A DNA stretch of 64,000 nt from Bacteroidaceae bacterium (GTDB taxonomy: Bacteria > Bacteroidota > Bacteroidia > Bacteroidales > Bacteroidaceae). This document shows, one piece after another, positions 33,385 through 43,475 of this stretch; the first letter of the stretch is position 1, and every line of letters starts with the position of its first letter. The translations under genes were made by a program, and so were the position numbers. The notes under the pieces were generated by a model that was given only the letters and a program-made list of their open reading frames with translations, made no database searches and was not told the DNA's origin. The DNA is taken from NCBI GenBank assembly GCA_017615245.1, contig JAGAAL010000004.1, positions 1-64,000 on the forward strand, given 5' to 3'.

Positions 33385-35805
33385 CTACTTCTTATTCACC
33401 GATGTACCGTCCGATAATTCCACCATGGATTCGGAGAAGTAGAACTCACGCAATGGTTTGCTGACAGGAGTGCCCTTCAGCGTCACATTCTCCGACAGCT
33501 TGATGTCTGCCGACGAGGCACCGACCTTCACGGTATAAGTGCCTGGAGCGATGTTCCACTGACGCTGTCCCGTGTTGCTGTAGTAACCGAACTGCTCTAC
33601 ATAGAGTTTCACACGGACGGTCTTGCGTTCACCTGGTTGCAATGGAATGCGAGCAAATCCTTGCAACTGGATGTGACGAATGGGCTGGTCGTCTTTCGTA
33701 GATGAGATGTAGATCTGTGCTATTTCATCGGCAGCTACCTTGCCTGTGTTCTCCACCTCGAACGAAAGGTTGATACTTTCATCGGACGTTGATGCTTCTT
33801 TGGCAATCTGCAGGTTACTGTAATAGAACGTCGTGTAACTCAAACCATAACCAAAGGGCCATTGGGTGTTAGGAGTGGCAAGGATTGAGCCTGCGGCCTT
33901 GAGTGACGGATGCACTGCAAGTGGAGATGGATTGTTGTAGCACAAAGGTTCATAAACTTCGGTATTGGGATAGCTAACAGATAGTTTCGCTGATGGAGAC
34001 ACCTTACCATAAAGGATATCAGCCACAGCGTTGCCTCCCTCCTCGCCTGGATACCAAGCCTGGATGACAGCTGCACAACGCTCGGCAAGTCCCGAAACGA
34101 CTTGTGCCCTACCGCCGAACATCACAAGCACAACGGGTTTGCCCGTCGCAATCAGTTCCTCAACAAACTGTTCCTGACTGCCAGGCAGTCGCAGCCCCTG
34201 ACGGTCGCGGTTCTCGCCACACAGCATCACGTTCTCGCCTACTGCAGCAATGATTACATCGGCCTGAGCCGCCATCGCGAGTGCTTCCTGACGGTCGGCT
34301 TTCTCGCCTGAATCCACCTTACGATGCAGAATCTCATATTCCCAAGCTCGCACATCGCCGTTTTTCTTGAAGTCGGTTTCGATTTCCTCTGTCCAGTCGC
34401 ATCCACGTGAATACATGAGGTTCACGCCCTCGGGCTTGCGACGAGTCATACCTTCCAGGAGTTTGACCACATGCGGTTGGTCGTGCTCAGCAACATCTTC
34501 CACCCTCTTCCAGAAATATGACATCGCGGGATAGGAATAGTCGCCACACATGGCCCAGATGGAATTGGCATTAGGGCCTGTAAGGAGGACGTTGACTGAG
34601 GAAAGAGGAAGGACGCCATTGTTCTCGAGCAGCACAACCGACTGTGTTGCAATGTCGTATGCTGTCTGACGTTCCTCAGGCGTGTCGAGCACAATCGGCT
34701 CCGTGCTGTAGAGATAGGCATCCTTGTCGAAGAGACCTGCACGGAACTTCTGCCGCAACACATTTTTCACGGCACGCTCCAACACCTCTGGCGCCACCAA
34801 TCCTTGGTCGATGGCCTCTTGCAGATACATGTAGTTGGCTCCATGAGGGAAATCCACATCATTGCCTGCGTTGATGGCTGCTGCCGCCTTTTGTGCCACA
34901 GTCGCCAAGCCTGGCAACTGGTCGATGGCAGTATAGTCGCTTACTACCATTCCGTCGAAACCCACATAGTCGCGCAGGATATCCTGCAGAATCTCGCTGT
35001 TGGCCACACATTGCGTACCGTGCACCTCGTGATAACCGGGCATCACCACTTTACTGCCTGCCAAACGAATCATTGCCTCATGGGGAAACAGAATCTCTTC
35101 CATCAGTTCCTTCTCGTCGGCATCGCCACCACCTCCATAACCAAGGTAGTGTTTCGAACAGGCACCCACTCCCTTTCTGAGGTCGCCCTGCTGCAAGCCT
35201 TTGACGAAAGCCACACCCATCGCGGCTGAGAGGTAGCCATCCTCACCATAGGACTCCTCCAGACGGTTGAACGAAGGCGTGCGACACACATCGACCATAG
35301 GAGAGAGGGCCAACACACCACCCAACTTACGCATCAAGGTGCTCGTCTGACGTGTCTTCAGTTCGGCCAGTTCGGTATTGAACGAACAAGCCTGCCCTAT
35401 CTGCTGCGGATAGATGGTCGCACCCAATGTGTTCACACCCGACAGCACCTCTTCGTGCAGAAGTGCAGGAATACCGTTGGGGGTGTGATGCATCAGCCAA
35501 TCCTGAATGGCAGCCGCACGATTGCGCAACTCATTCGGGTTGCGTGGCTGTTGCAAACAAAACTGCGAGAAATGGCCAATACCATTGGGTATCAATTCAC
35601 GACACTTAGCTGTATCCAACTGCCCTTGTTCGTCGAAGAGGTCGTCCATATACATACTCCTCAACTGAGCAATGCGCTCTGGCTGCGACATCTTGTTGTA
35701 GAATTCGTCTATCTGCTGTTCAATATTGTCGGCAGCAGAGTTACAACCTGTCAGTATGACCGCCAGGAACAATGGAATAATGGAAAAACTGAATTTTTTT
35801 TTCAT
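33385..35805 (-). CDS. Glycoside hydrolase family 3 beta-glucosidase-like lipoprotein
   Basis: The product is 806 aa. A lipobox (VILTGCNSA) marks a lipoprotein, so it sits in the periplasm or on the outer membrane. GH3 N-terminal barrel: HEEVLSG, TPSFNRLEESYGED, KHYLGYGGG, and nucleophile Asp in GFDGMVVSDYTAIDQL. GH3 C-terminal alpha/beta domain: VVLLENNGVLPL, VIIAAVGE, and AWYPGEEGGNAVADIL. A fibronectin III-like domain ends it. It cleaves terminal beta-linked glucose or xylose. It lies 28 bases after the SASA esterase gene on the same strand, which suggests a hemicellulose role. Confidence 0.92.
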   Translation of the reverse strand: MKKKFSFSIIPLFLAVILTGCNSAADNIEQQIDEFYNKMSQPERIAQLRSMYMDDLFDEQGQLDTAKCRELIPNGIGHFSQFCLQQPRNPNELRNRAAAIQDWLMHHTPNGIPALLHEEVLSGVNTLGATIYPQQIGQACSFNTELAELKTRQTSTLMRKLGGVLALSPMVDVCRTPSFNRLEESYGEDGYLSAAMGVAFVKGLQQGDLRKGVGACSKHYLGYGGGGDADEKELMEEILFPHEAMIRLAGSKVVMPGYHEVHGTQCVANSEILQDILRDYVGFDGMVVSDYTAIDQLPGLATVAQKAAAAINAGNDVDFPHGANYMYLQEAIDQGLVAPEVLERAVKNVLRQKFRAGLFDKDAYLYSTEPIVLDTPEERQTAYDIATQSVVLLENNGVLPLSSVNVLLTGPNANSIWAMCGDYSYPAMSYFWKRVEDVAEHDQPHVVKLLEGMTRRKPEGVNLMYSRGCDWTEEIETDFKKNGDVRAWEYEILHRKVDSGEKADRQEALAMAAQADVIIAAVGENVMLCGENRDRQGLRLPGSQEQFVEELIATGKPVVLVMFGGRAQVVSGLAERCAAVIQAWYPGEEGGNAVADILYGKVSPSAKLSVSYPNTEVYEPLCYNNPSPLAVHPSLKAAGSILATPNTQWPFGYGLSYTTFYYSNLQIAKEASTSDESINLSFEVENTGKVAADEIAQIYISSTKDDQPIRHIQLQGFARIPLQPGERKTVRVKLYVEQFGYYSNTGQRQWNIAPGTYTVKVGASSADIKLSENVTLKGTPVSKPLREFYFSESMVELSDGTSVNKK

Positions 35806-35833
35806 TCTGAATAGTGTAAATCGAGGTTGTAAT

Positions 35834-36691
35834 TTATCGTTTGCGGAGTTTGTATTTATGCAGTTTCAGCATCTGATCGGCATAGCGGTAGCCGAGGGTA
35901 CGCATACCTTCGGTACTGAAGTGGAACTGGTCGCCTGTGCTCTCGCAGTCCTTCGCAGAGATGATGTATGAGTTAGGCAACGTCTTGGGCAGGTTGGGCA
36001 GGATATCGACGTTGAATCGCCAGCACACACCACCCTGTTCCTGATGCTTCAATTCGCCAGCAAGGAGAGGTACGTCCTTAGGATTGAGGCCAAGGTCCTT
36101 GCAGAGGTCGTTGTAAATCTTCTTCACACGCTCTGGCCACTTCTGGTCGTCGGAGTTCGATTCACCCTGATGGATGAGGATGCCCTTGATGACTCCGTCC
36201 TTCTGTGCGATGCGTGCCATATCGACAAGTCGCTGGTAGGGGTTGCCGTCGTACTGGTTGACGATAGCCTTCATCCAGTCGCGCTCATTATCGATGTATT
36301 CCTTGTAGTCGTCCTTGTCCCAGAGTTCCATCTTTGCACCAGCCACAGACACGTTGATGACGCCGATGCGGTACTTGTCGTCGATACTCTCAATCATCTT
36401 ACGACCGAAGAAATCGACAGGTCCCATGTTGTTGCCCTCGCGACAGATAGGTGGAATGGCTGTGTACCAATGGCCCATCTCGCGTTGGTAGCGAGGCATG
36501 TTGACCGCTGCAAGGAACTGGAACCGTGGGTCGTTGAAGTCTCTGTCCTGTTCGGCAGGACGTGCACCAGCTTCCATGTTCGACTGCCCGAAGCAGAGGA
36601 AGATATGGAAGTTCTTATCGGGTTTCTGTGCCTGTGCTACAAATGGTATGCAGACAAGCAGAAGAATTGTAAAAAGGTTTCTTGTTTTCAT
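35834..36691 (-). CDS. Secreted SASA-family (CE6-like) carbohydrate acetylesterase
   Basis: The product is 285 aa: signal peptide (LFTILLLVCIPFVAQAQ), then SGNH-type esterase motifs: IFLCFGQSNMEAG with the nucleophile Ser, ISVAGAKMELW-like oxyanion region (VINVSVAGAKMELW), GILIHQGESNSDD and C-terminal DQFHFSTEGMRTLG with the Asp/His pair. It likely removes acetyl groups from xylan or related glycans, and GH3 follows. It starts 10 bases after alaS, so it may be read from the alaS promoter. Confidence 0.88.
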   Translation of the reverse strand: MKTRNLFTILLLVCIPFVAQAQKPDKNFHIFLCFGQSNMEAGARPAEQDRDFNDPRFQFLAAVNMPRYQREMGHWYTAIPPICREGNNMGPVDFFGRKMIESIDDKYRIGVINVSVAGAKMELWDKDDYKEYIDNERDWMKAIVNQYDGNPYQRLVDMARIAQKDGVIKGILIHQGESNSDDQKWPERVKKIYNDLCKDLGLNPKDVPLLAGELKHQEQGGVCWRFNVDILPNLPKTLPNSYIISAKDCESTGDQFHFSTEGMRTLGYRYADQMLKLHKYKLRKR

Positions 36692-36701
36692 TGCTTTATT
36701 G

Positions 36702-39317
36702 TTAGAGGTTTGCTAATTCGATGACTTTATCTACTGCGGCTTTCATGCCGTCGGGGTTCTTACCTCCTGCGGTTGCGAAATGGGGCTGTCCGCCACCACC
36801 ACCCTGCATGAGTTTGGCTGCTTCACGAACCAATTGACCTGCGTTCTTGCCTTCCTTCACAAGGTCGTCAGAGAGGCCTACTGTGAGGGTAGGTTTGCCA
36901 GCAGAAGCACATGCGATGACCACGAGCATCTGCTCGGGGAACTGGGTGCGGAGTTGGAATACCATATCCTTTACGTTCTGCGGTTCGAGAGGAAGTATAC
37001 CTTTGATTACCTTTACACCATTAACAGTCTTTGCCTGTTCGATGAGCGACTTCTTGAACTCCTGCGCCTTCTGTGCCTTGAACTCATCAACCTGTGCCTG
37101 CAGTTCCTTGTTGTCGGCAATGGCCTTCTGAATCGTCGACATGAGGTCAGGCGCATTGTTGAGCAAACCACGAAGGTCGGCGATAAAGTCCTGAGCCTTG
37201 TCGAGCATCTCCTCCACCTTCTTACCTGTGATGGCCTCAATACGACGTACGCCTGCTGCGATGCTGCTCTCGGAAATGATACGAACCATACCCAACTGTC
37301 CTGTTGCCTGAGCATGACATCCACCACAGAACTCAACACTTGAGCCGAACTTCACAACACGAACCTTGTCACCATACTTCTCACCAAAGAGAGCGATGGC
37401 ACCCAGTTTCTTGGCTTCCTCGATTGGTGTGTCGCGGAACTCCTCAAGTGGAATGTTGGCACGAATCTTTTCATTGACGATATGCTCCACCTCGCGCAAC
37501 TGCTCGGAAGTGACTTTCTCGAAGTGTGAGAAGTCGAAGCGGAGAGAATCGGCAGTGACAAGTGAACCCTTCTGCTCGACATGGGTACCAAGTACCTGAC
37601 GCAGAGCCTCATCGAGCAAGTGGGTACAAGTGTGATTGGCCTCGATGGCACGACGACGCTCTACATCGACACAAGCCATAAACTCAGCCGTAGCATCCTG
37701 TGGAAGTTTATCAACGATATGGATAGATTGACCATTCTCTTTCTTTGTGTCCACCACATTGATGGTTTCGTTCTCATTGACGAGCACACCAGTATCGCCT
37801 ACTTCACCACCCATCTCGGCATAGAACGGAGTTTGGTCAAGCACAACCTCGTAAACGACACCTTTCTTCTGCTTCACCTCACGATACTTGAGGATATGAC
37901 ATGTGTATTCTGTGTAATCGTAACCTGTAAATTCGCTCTCACCTTCGCTCAAGACTGTCCAGTCACCCATCTCGACCTGAGCGGCATTGCGGGCACGTTC
38001 TTTCTGCTTCTGCATCTCAACATTGAAGCCTTCCTCATCGACTGTCATATCGTTCTCGCGACAGATCAGTTCAGTGAGGTCGAGTGGGAATCCGAAGGTA
38101 TCGAACAACTTGAATGCCTCTTCGCCAGGGATAACACTTTTGCCTGCAGCCTTCACCTCGTCCATCACGTCGGTGAGCAGCTTGATACCATTAGCCAGCG
38201 TACGCAGGAACGAATCTTCTTCTTCCTTCATCACCTTCATGATGAGTTCTTTCTGGGCAGCAATCTCAGGGAATGCCTCGCCCATCTCTGCAATCAGCGT
38301 TGGCACAAGTTTGTAGATGAACGCCTCTTTCTGGTCGAGGAACGTATAGCCGTAACGAACGGCACGACGGAGAATACGGCGGATGACATAACCTGCCTTT
38401 GCATTGCTTGGCAGCTGTCCGTCAGCGATAGAGAATGCGATGGCACGCAGGTGGTCAGCTACCACACGCATAGCCACATCGGTCTTTTCATCTTGTCCGT
38501 ATTGCTTACCCGCCATATCGCCAATGACCTTGATAATTGGCTGGAACACATCTGTATCGTAGTTGGACGTCTTTCCTTGGAGGGTACGAACCAAACGTTC
38601 GAATCCCATACCCGTATCGATTACCTTTGCAGGCAGCGGTTCGAGTGAGCCATCAGCCTTGCGGTTGTACTGCATGAACACGAGGTTCCATATTTCGATA
38701 ACCTGCGGATGGTCCTTGTTCACCAGCTCACGACCAGGAATTTGTGCTTTTTCCTCAGCTGAACGGGAATCGACATGAAGCTCTGAACAAGGTCCACAAG
38801 GGCCTGTGTCGCCCATTTCCCAGAAATTATCGTGCTTATTACCATTGATGATATGGTCTTTTGGCAAGAACTGCTCCCAGATGGCTGCTGCCTCATTGTC
38901 ACGCTCCAGTCCTTCTTCGGGCGAACCCTCAAAGACGGTAGCGTAGAGGTCGGCAGGATTGATTTTAAGTACATCGACGATATACTCCCACGCCCAACTG
39001 ATGGCTTCCTTCTTGAAATAGTCGCCAAACGACCAGTTACCCAACATCTCAAACATGGTGTGGTGGTAAGTATCGTGTCCCACCTCTTCAAGGTCGTTGT
39101 GCTTTCCGCTGACACGCAGACACTTCTGAGAGTCGGCCATGCGACGGCACTTTGGTTGCACATTACCAAGGATAATATCCTTAAATTGGTTCATACCTGC
39201 GTTGGTAAACATCAGCGTAGGGTCGTCTTTCACTACCATCGGAGCAGAAGGCACAATCAGATGCTCCTTCGACTCGAAAAACTGCTTATACGATTCACGT
39301 ATTTCTTTTGCTGTCAT
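36702..39317 (-). CDS. alaS: Alanine--tRNA ligase
   Basis: The product is 871 aa, full length. N-terminal class II core ([37 protein letters not shown]), the editing domain with [16 protein letters not shown] and zinc-type CGGCHA, and the C-terminal C-Ala domain ending [20 protein letters not shown]. It charges tRNA-Ala and clears Ser/Gly mischarging. It has its own promoter at 39354. Two carbohydrate enzymes follow closely on the same strand. Confidence 0.97.
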   Translation of the reverse strand: MTAKEIRESYKQFFESKEHLIVPSAPMVVKDDPTLMFTNAGMNQFKDIILGNVQPKCRRMADSQKCLRVSGKHNDLEEVGHDTYHHTMFEMLGNWSFGDYFKKEAISWAWEYIVDVLKINPADLYATVFEGSPEEGLERDNEAAAIWEQFLPKDHIINGNKHDNFWEMGDTGPCGPCSELHVDSRSAEEKAQIPGRELVNKDHPQVIEIWNLVFMQYNRKADGSLEPLPAKVIDTGMGFERLVRTLQGKTSNYDTDVFQPIIKVIGDMAGKQYGQDEKTDVAMRVVADHLRAIAFSIADGQLPSNAKAGYVIRRILRRAVRYGYTFLDQKEAFIYKLVPTLIAEMGEAFPEIAAQKELIMKVMKEEEDSFLRTLANGIKLLTDVMDEVKAAGKSVIPGEEAFKLFDTFGFPLDLTELICRENDMTVDEEGFNVEMQKQKERARNAAQVEMGDWTVLSEGESEFTGYDYTEYTCHILKYREVKQKKGVVYEVVLDQTPFYAEMGGEVGDTGVLVNENETINVVDTKKENGQSIHIVDKLPQDATAEFMACVDVERRRAIEANHTCTHLLDEALRQVLGTHVEQKGSLVTADSLRFDFSHFEKVTSEQLREVEHIVNEKIRANIPLEEFRDTPIEEAKKLGAIALFGEKYGDKVRVVKFGSSVEFCGGCHAQATGQLGMVRIISESSIAAGVRRIEAITGKKVEEMLDKAQDFIADLRGLLNNAPDLMSTIQKAIADNKELQAQVDEFKAQKAQEFKKSLIEQAKTVNGVKVIKGILPLEPQNVKDMVFQLRTQFPEQMLVVIACASAGKPTLTVGLSDDLVKEGKNAGQLVREAAKLMQGGGGGQPHFATAGGKNPDGMKAAVDKVIELANL

Positions 39318-39353
39318 TATTATTATATTTACTTTTATTTACGATTTTGCGTG

Positions 39354-39361
39354 CAAAGTTA
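39354..39361 (-). promoter_or_regulatory. -7 promoter box for alaS
   Basis: Minus-strand TAACTTTG, 36 bases before the alaS ATG. Confidence 0.8.
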
Positions 39362-39446
39362 CAAAATATTTGGCATTTAACCATTTACCATTTACTTTTT
39401 TCTTAACTTTTAAACTACTAAACTATTAAACTATTAAACTTTTTTG

Positions 39447-39454
39447 TATCTTTG
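39447..39454 (+). promoter_or_regulatory. -7 promoter box for the glycosyltransferase cluster
   Basis: TATCTTTG ends 4 bases before the only possible ATG (39459). The predicted transcription start lies at or inside the start codon, so the mRNA may be leaderless. Upstream are AAACTATT repeats. Confidence 0.72.
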
Positions 39455-39458
39455 CACC

Positions 39459-40367
39459 ATGAAACTATCTATCATCGTTCCCGTTTATCGTGTCGCGGAC
39501 ACACTTCGAAGGTGTATCGACAGCATCGTGTCGCAGTCGTTTTTTGACTGGGAACTGATACTGGTTGACGACGGTTCGCCCGATAAGTGTGGCATCATTT
39601 GTGACGAATATGCGGAGAAGGATCGTCGGATTCGTGTGATTCACAAGGCAAACGGAGGTCTGAGCGATGCCCGCAATGCTGGGTTGAAAGTGGCAGAGGG
39701 TGAGTTTGTGACTTTTGTTGACAGCGATGACTATATCCGACAAGACACCTACGAGCATGTGATGAAAATGGCCAGCGAAGAAGAAGATGTGGAAATCATA
39801 GAATATCCTATAATGGTACATGCCGGACATGCCAGTGAGCAGGAACTCAGGTTCGACAATACCATCTATCCCGACTCCCACACCTATTGGCTCGACGGGC
39901 AGGCTTATGCACATTCATACGCTTGCAACAAGGTATTCCGCCGTTATCTGTTTTTTGGAACCGAGTTTCCCAAAGGCTATAAATTTGAAGACGTATGGAC
40001 ATTGCCGCAGATTCTCAAGCGCGAACCTGTCGTCATGACCATCGCCAAAGGGATGTACTACTACTGCTGGAACAACGAAGGAATCACCGTAAAAGCCTCT
40101 GGAGATGATCTCAAGCAATTGCTCGATGCACAGATGGAAGCAGCCAAGACGTTGAATATTTCCTGGCAAAACGAGGATGTCGCCTTGTATTACATGCACG
40201 TGTTGAATATCCAATTGGATGTCTGCAAACGATGCATGACAGCCCCCATCCTACCCTCTCGCCGCCTCTCAACAGATGTGGCAAGAACCACTCATGAGCG
40301 CATTAAGATTTTCATCCTCAACACATTGGGCCTCAACGTGCTCTGCAAACTCAAACAATGGCTATGA
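39459..40367 (+). CDS. Glycosyltransferase family 2 protein
   Basis: The product is 302 aa. MKLSIIVPVYRVADTLRRCIDSIVSQSF is the GT-A start, with VDDGSPD, GGLSDARNAGL and the DxD motif VDSDDY. It is an inverting GT that moves a sugar from NDP-sugar to a surface glycan, on the cytoplasmic face. It is the first of three coupled genes. No alternative start exists downstream of the promoter box. Confidence 0.92.
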   Translation: MKLSIIVPVYRVADTLRRCIDSIVSQSFFDWELILVDDGSPDKCGIICDEYAEKDRRIRVIHKANGGLSDARNAGLKVAEGEFVTFVDSDDYIRQDTYEHVMKMASEEEDVEIIEYPIMVHAGHASEQELRFDNTIYPDSHTYWLDGQAYAHSYACNKVFRRYLFFGTEFPKGYKFEDVWTLPQILKREPVVMTIAKGMYYYCWNNEGITVKASGDDLKQLLDAQMEAAKTLNISWQNEDVALYYMHVLNIQLDVCKRCMTAPILPSRRLSTDVARTTHERIKIFILNTLGLNVLCKLKQWL

Positions 40368-41323
40368 AGACAGGCGGCATCAGTTTCATTATCCCTTACT
40401 ACAACGTACCACTGGATATGTTGCATGAATGCATCGAAAGCATCTTAGCTCTTTCGCTGCAAGCCGATGAGTATGAAATCATTGTAGTGGATGACGGTTC
40501 GGATGTAAGCCCTAAAGTGAGTCTCTCCCAATACGCGAACAAAATACGATACATACGCAAGGAGAATGAAGGAGTCAGTTCGGCCCGCAACTTGGGGTTG
40601 GAGATGGCTACAGGTAAATATATTCAATTCATCGATGCTGACGACAAGCTCATCAAATCGCCATATCTTTACTGCCTGGAACAGTTGAAACAGGAGAGCG
40701 CAGACATGATTGTCTTCGATTTCTGCACAATGGTTCAAAACCAAAGAGTATATTCAACAGAAGGACCGCTTTCTGGCGTGCGACTGATGGCAAATCGAAA
40801 CATTCGAGGAACTGTCTGTTGTTTATTATTTAAGCGAGCATTGTTAGACAACCTACTTTTCAATACTGATACTGCGTATGGAGAAGACGAAGAGTTCACT
40901 GCACGATTACTGCTTCAAACACCATCCGTACTCGTGACTAATGCGAATGCATATTTCTATCGCCGACATGAGGCATCGGCAATCCAACAGACAGAGCGAC
41001 ATGTTAAAAGGCTTCAAGATACACGAAACGTCATATCACGACTCAATGCGACAGCCAACGGCCTTACTGACACTCATCAGAAACAGGCTCTCCAACGTCG
41101 TGTTGCCCAATTGACAATGGATTATATCTACAATCATATTCGTATGGTTGGTTCGATGAAAGAGTTGACGAAGGAAATCGAAAGACTGCATAACGAAGGA
41201 TTGTTCCCATTGCCTGATAAGAATTACACCACCAAATACACTTGGTTCCGTCGTATGACCAACAGCGCATTAGGTCGCAGGCTCCTGCTATTGACGATAC
41301 CCTTAATGAAGAAAGAACGATGA
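40364..41323 (+). CDS. Glycosyltransferase family 2 protein
   Basis: The product is 319 aa from the ATG at 40364, which shares ATGA with the previous stop (an ATG at 40358 is also in frame). GISFIIPYYNVPLDMLHECIESIL, VDDGSDVS, GVSSARNLGLEMATG and DxD-type IDADDK mark a GT-A fold. It likely acts on the same glycan as its neighbours. Confidence 0.9.
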   Translation: MKTGGISFIIPYYNVPLDMLHECIESILALSLQADEYEIIVVDDGSDVSPKVSLSQYANKIRYIRKENEGVSSARNLGLEMATGKYIQFIDADDKLIKSPYLYCLEQLKQESADMIVFDFCTMVQNQRVYSTEGPLSGVRLMANRNIRGTVCCLLFKRALLDNLLFNTDTAYGEDEEFTARLLLQTPSVLVTNANAYFYRRHEASAIQQTERHVKRLQDTRNVISRLNATANGLTDTHQKQALQRRVAQLTMDYIYNHIRMVGSMKELTKEIERLHNEGLFPLPDKNYTTKYTWFRRMTNSALGRRLLLLTIPLMKKER

Positions 41324-42420
41324 AAGTACTACTCGTAGGAGAATATAGTAATGTACACGCCACACTGGCAGAAGGACTTCGTAGCTTGGGGCATCAGGTT
41401 ACGGTGATGTCGAATGGGGATTTTTGGAAGAATTATCCTCGCGATATTGATGTGTCTCGACCTGAAGGACGATTAGGAGGATTGCGCCTACTGGGTAGGC
41501 TCTATCGGCTGTTGCCTCAGATGAAAGGATATGATGTCGTACAATTAATCAATCCAATGTTCTTTGAATTGAAAGCCGAACGCCTATTCTATTTCTATGA
41601 CTATCTGCGCAAGCACAACAAGAAGGTTTTCCTCGGAGCTTTCGGAATGGATTGGTATTGGGTGTATTATTGCAGCGTGAAAAAGCCGCTTAGATACAGC
41701 GATTTCAATTTTGGAGACAAGGTACGCACGGATGCTGAATCGTTGAAAGAGCAGAAGGACTGGATAGGAACCACCAAGGAACGGCTCAACAAATATATCG
41801 CAGAGACATGCGACGGCATCATCACCGGTCTCTACGAATATTGGGCCTGCTACCACCCTACGTTACCAAAGAAAACCACTTTCATACCCTTCCCCGTCCG
41901 CTGTCCAAAGGATGTACGGCTATCTGGAGAAGTTCCATCGAAAGTGCGTATCTTTATCGGCATCAATCGCAGCCGTTCTGTCTATAAGGGAACAGATATC
42001 ATGTTGAAAGCCGCCCAAGATGTGCTGGCGAAGTATCCTGACAAGATGGAACTTATCAAAGCAGAATCTGTTCCATTTGCACAATATCAGCAGATGATTA
42101 ACGGCAGCGATGCCATTCTCGATCAACTGTATTCATATACTCCCTCGATGAACCCACTATTGGCGATGTCGAAAGGTATTATCTGTATTGGAGGGGGCGA
42201 ACCTGAAAACTATGAAATCATCAACGAAACGGAACTACGTCCGATTATCAACGTAGAGCCTAGCTACGAAAGTGTATACAAAGAGGTGGAACAACTTGTG
42301 CTCCACCCCGAACGTATTCCTGAATTGAAACGACAAAGTGTCGAGTATGTCAGGAAGCATCACGACTACTTGAAAGTTGCCCGTCAGTATCTTTCCTTCT
42401 GGGAATCAAAAGGCAACTAA
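41320..42420 (+). CDS. Glycosyltransferase (GT4/GT1-like, GT-B fold)
   Basis: The product is 366 aa from the ATG at 41320, overlapping the previous stop as ATGA. KVLLVGEYSNVHATLAEGLRSLGHQVTVMSNG is a GT-B N-terminal Rossmann start, and FIGINRSRSVYKGTDIMLKAAQ followed by GGGEPENYEIINETELRPIINV resembles the donor-binding half. It completes a three-gene unit that probably makes a short surface oligosaccharide; the flippase and polymerase are not present. Confidence 0.78.
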   Translation: MKVLLVGEYSNVHATLAEGLRSLGHQVTVMSNGDFWKNYPRDIDVSRPEGRLGGLRLLGRLYRLLPQMKGYDVVQLINPMFFELKAERLFYFYDYLRKHNKKVFLGAFGMDWYWVYYCSVKKPLRYSDFNFGDKVRTDAESLKEQKDWIGTTKERLNKYIAETCDGIITGLYEYWACYHPTLPKKTTFIPFPVRCPKDVRLSGEVPSKVRIFIGINRSRSVYKGTDIMLKAAQDVLAKYPDKMELIKAESVPFAQYQQMINGSDAILDQLYSYTPSMNPLLAMSKGIICIGGGEPENYEIINETELRPIINVEPSYESVYKEVEQLVLHPERIPELKRQSVEYVRKHHDYLKVARQYLSFWESKGN

Positions 42421-42447
42421 TCAGCGGCGGATGCCTGCATTTTTTCC

Positions 42448-43437
42448 TTAATATACTTTGAAGCCGATAATCTTACGAACTTCACGCAGAGTTGCGCTTG
42501 CACTCTCGCGTGCTTTCTCTGCACCCATTCGTGCAATCTTGTCGAGTTTGTCCTGATCGGATGAAAACTCTATGATGCGCTCACGGATAGGAGCCAACGT
42601 ATTGACGAGGTCTTCAGCCAACTGCTTCTTCATATCGCCATAACGGATGGAGCAGTCGTTCCATTTCTCATTGAAATAGTCGTAAGTATCTTTCGACGAT
42701 GCGATCTCCATCAACGTGAAGAGGTTCTGAATTACTTCCGGCTTCTCGCTGTTGGGAGCCTCAGGACCATTGTCAGTAACTGCACGCATCACTTTCTTGC
42801 GGATAGACTTCTCGTCCTCATAGAGATAGATGCAGTTGCCGTTGCTCTTACCCATCTTGCCCGAACCGTCCAATCCAGGGATCTTGATAGCGTGGTCGCC
42901 AAAGTAGAAATTCTGTGGCTCCGGGAAGAATTCTACACCATATATATTATTAAAACGGCGGGCACACTTACGCGCCATCTCCATATTCTGCTCCTGATCC
43001 TTACCAACAGGCACCTTTGCCGCACGATGCTGAAGGATGTCGGCTGCCATCAAGGTAGGATAAGTCAACAGGCCTGCGTTCACGTTATCGGGTTGCTGAC
43101 GTGCTTTCTCCTTGAAGGTCGTCACACGTTCCAACTCACCCAGATAGCAGTTCATATTGAAATAGAGATAAAGTTCAATGGTTTCTGGCACATCGCTTTG
43201 AATATATATCGTAGCCTTCTCCGGATCGATGCCACATGCCAGATATTCTGCAAGGATGGTACGTGCACTACGCTGTATGTCCTCTGGTTTGGGGTGTGTG
43301 GTGAGTGAATGCCAGTCGGCTATAAAGAAAAAACAATTATATTCATCTTGCATCTTCACGAAGCTGCGAGCTGCTCCGTAGTAGTTTCCTAAATGTAGGT
43401 TGCCCGTTGGGCGCATTCCACTTAATACTGTTTCCAT
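42448..43437 (-). CDS. trpS: Tryptophan--tRNA ligase
   Basis: The product is 329 aa, full length. Class I signature RPTGNLHLGNYYGA (HIGH-like) and GKMGKSNGN (KMSKS-like) with LDGSGKMGKS. It charges tRNA-Trp. It is last in the recJ-recQ-TPR-trpS run, 38 bases after the TPR gene. Confidence 0.96.
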   Translation of the reverse strand: METVLSGMRPTGNLHLGNYYGAARSFVKMQDEYNCFFFIADWHSLTTHPKPEDIQRSARTILAEYLACGIDPEKATIYIQSDVPETIELYLYFNMNCYLGELERVTTFKEKARQQPDNVNAGLLTYPTLMAADILQHRAAKVPVGKDQEQNMEMARKCARRFNNIYGVEFFPEPQNFYFGDHAIKIPGLDGSGKMGKSNGNCIYLYEDEKSIRKKVMRAVTDNGPEAPNSEKPEVIQNLFTLMEIASSKDTYDYFNEKWNDCSIRYGDMKKQLAEDLVNTLAPIRERIIEFSSDQDKLDKIARMGAEKARESASATLREVRKIIGFKVY

Positions 43438-43475
43438 TTTATGTTTGTTTTATTAATATTGCCTTAATCATACTT

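Noticed and set aside
37581..38648. A 355-codon frame antisense to alaS
   Set aside because: alaS is certain over the whole span; the antisense product shows no recognisable family.
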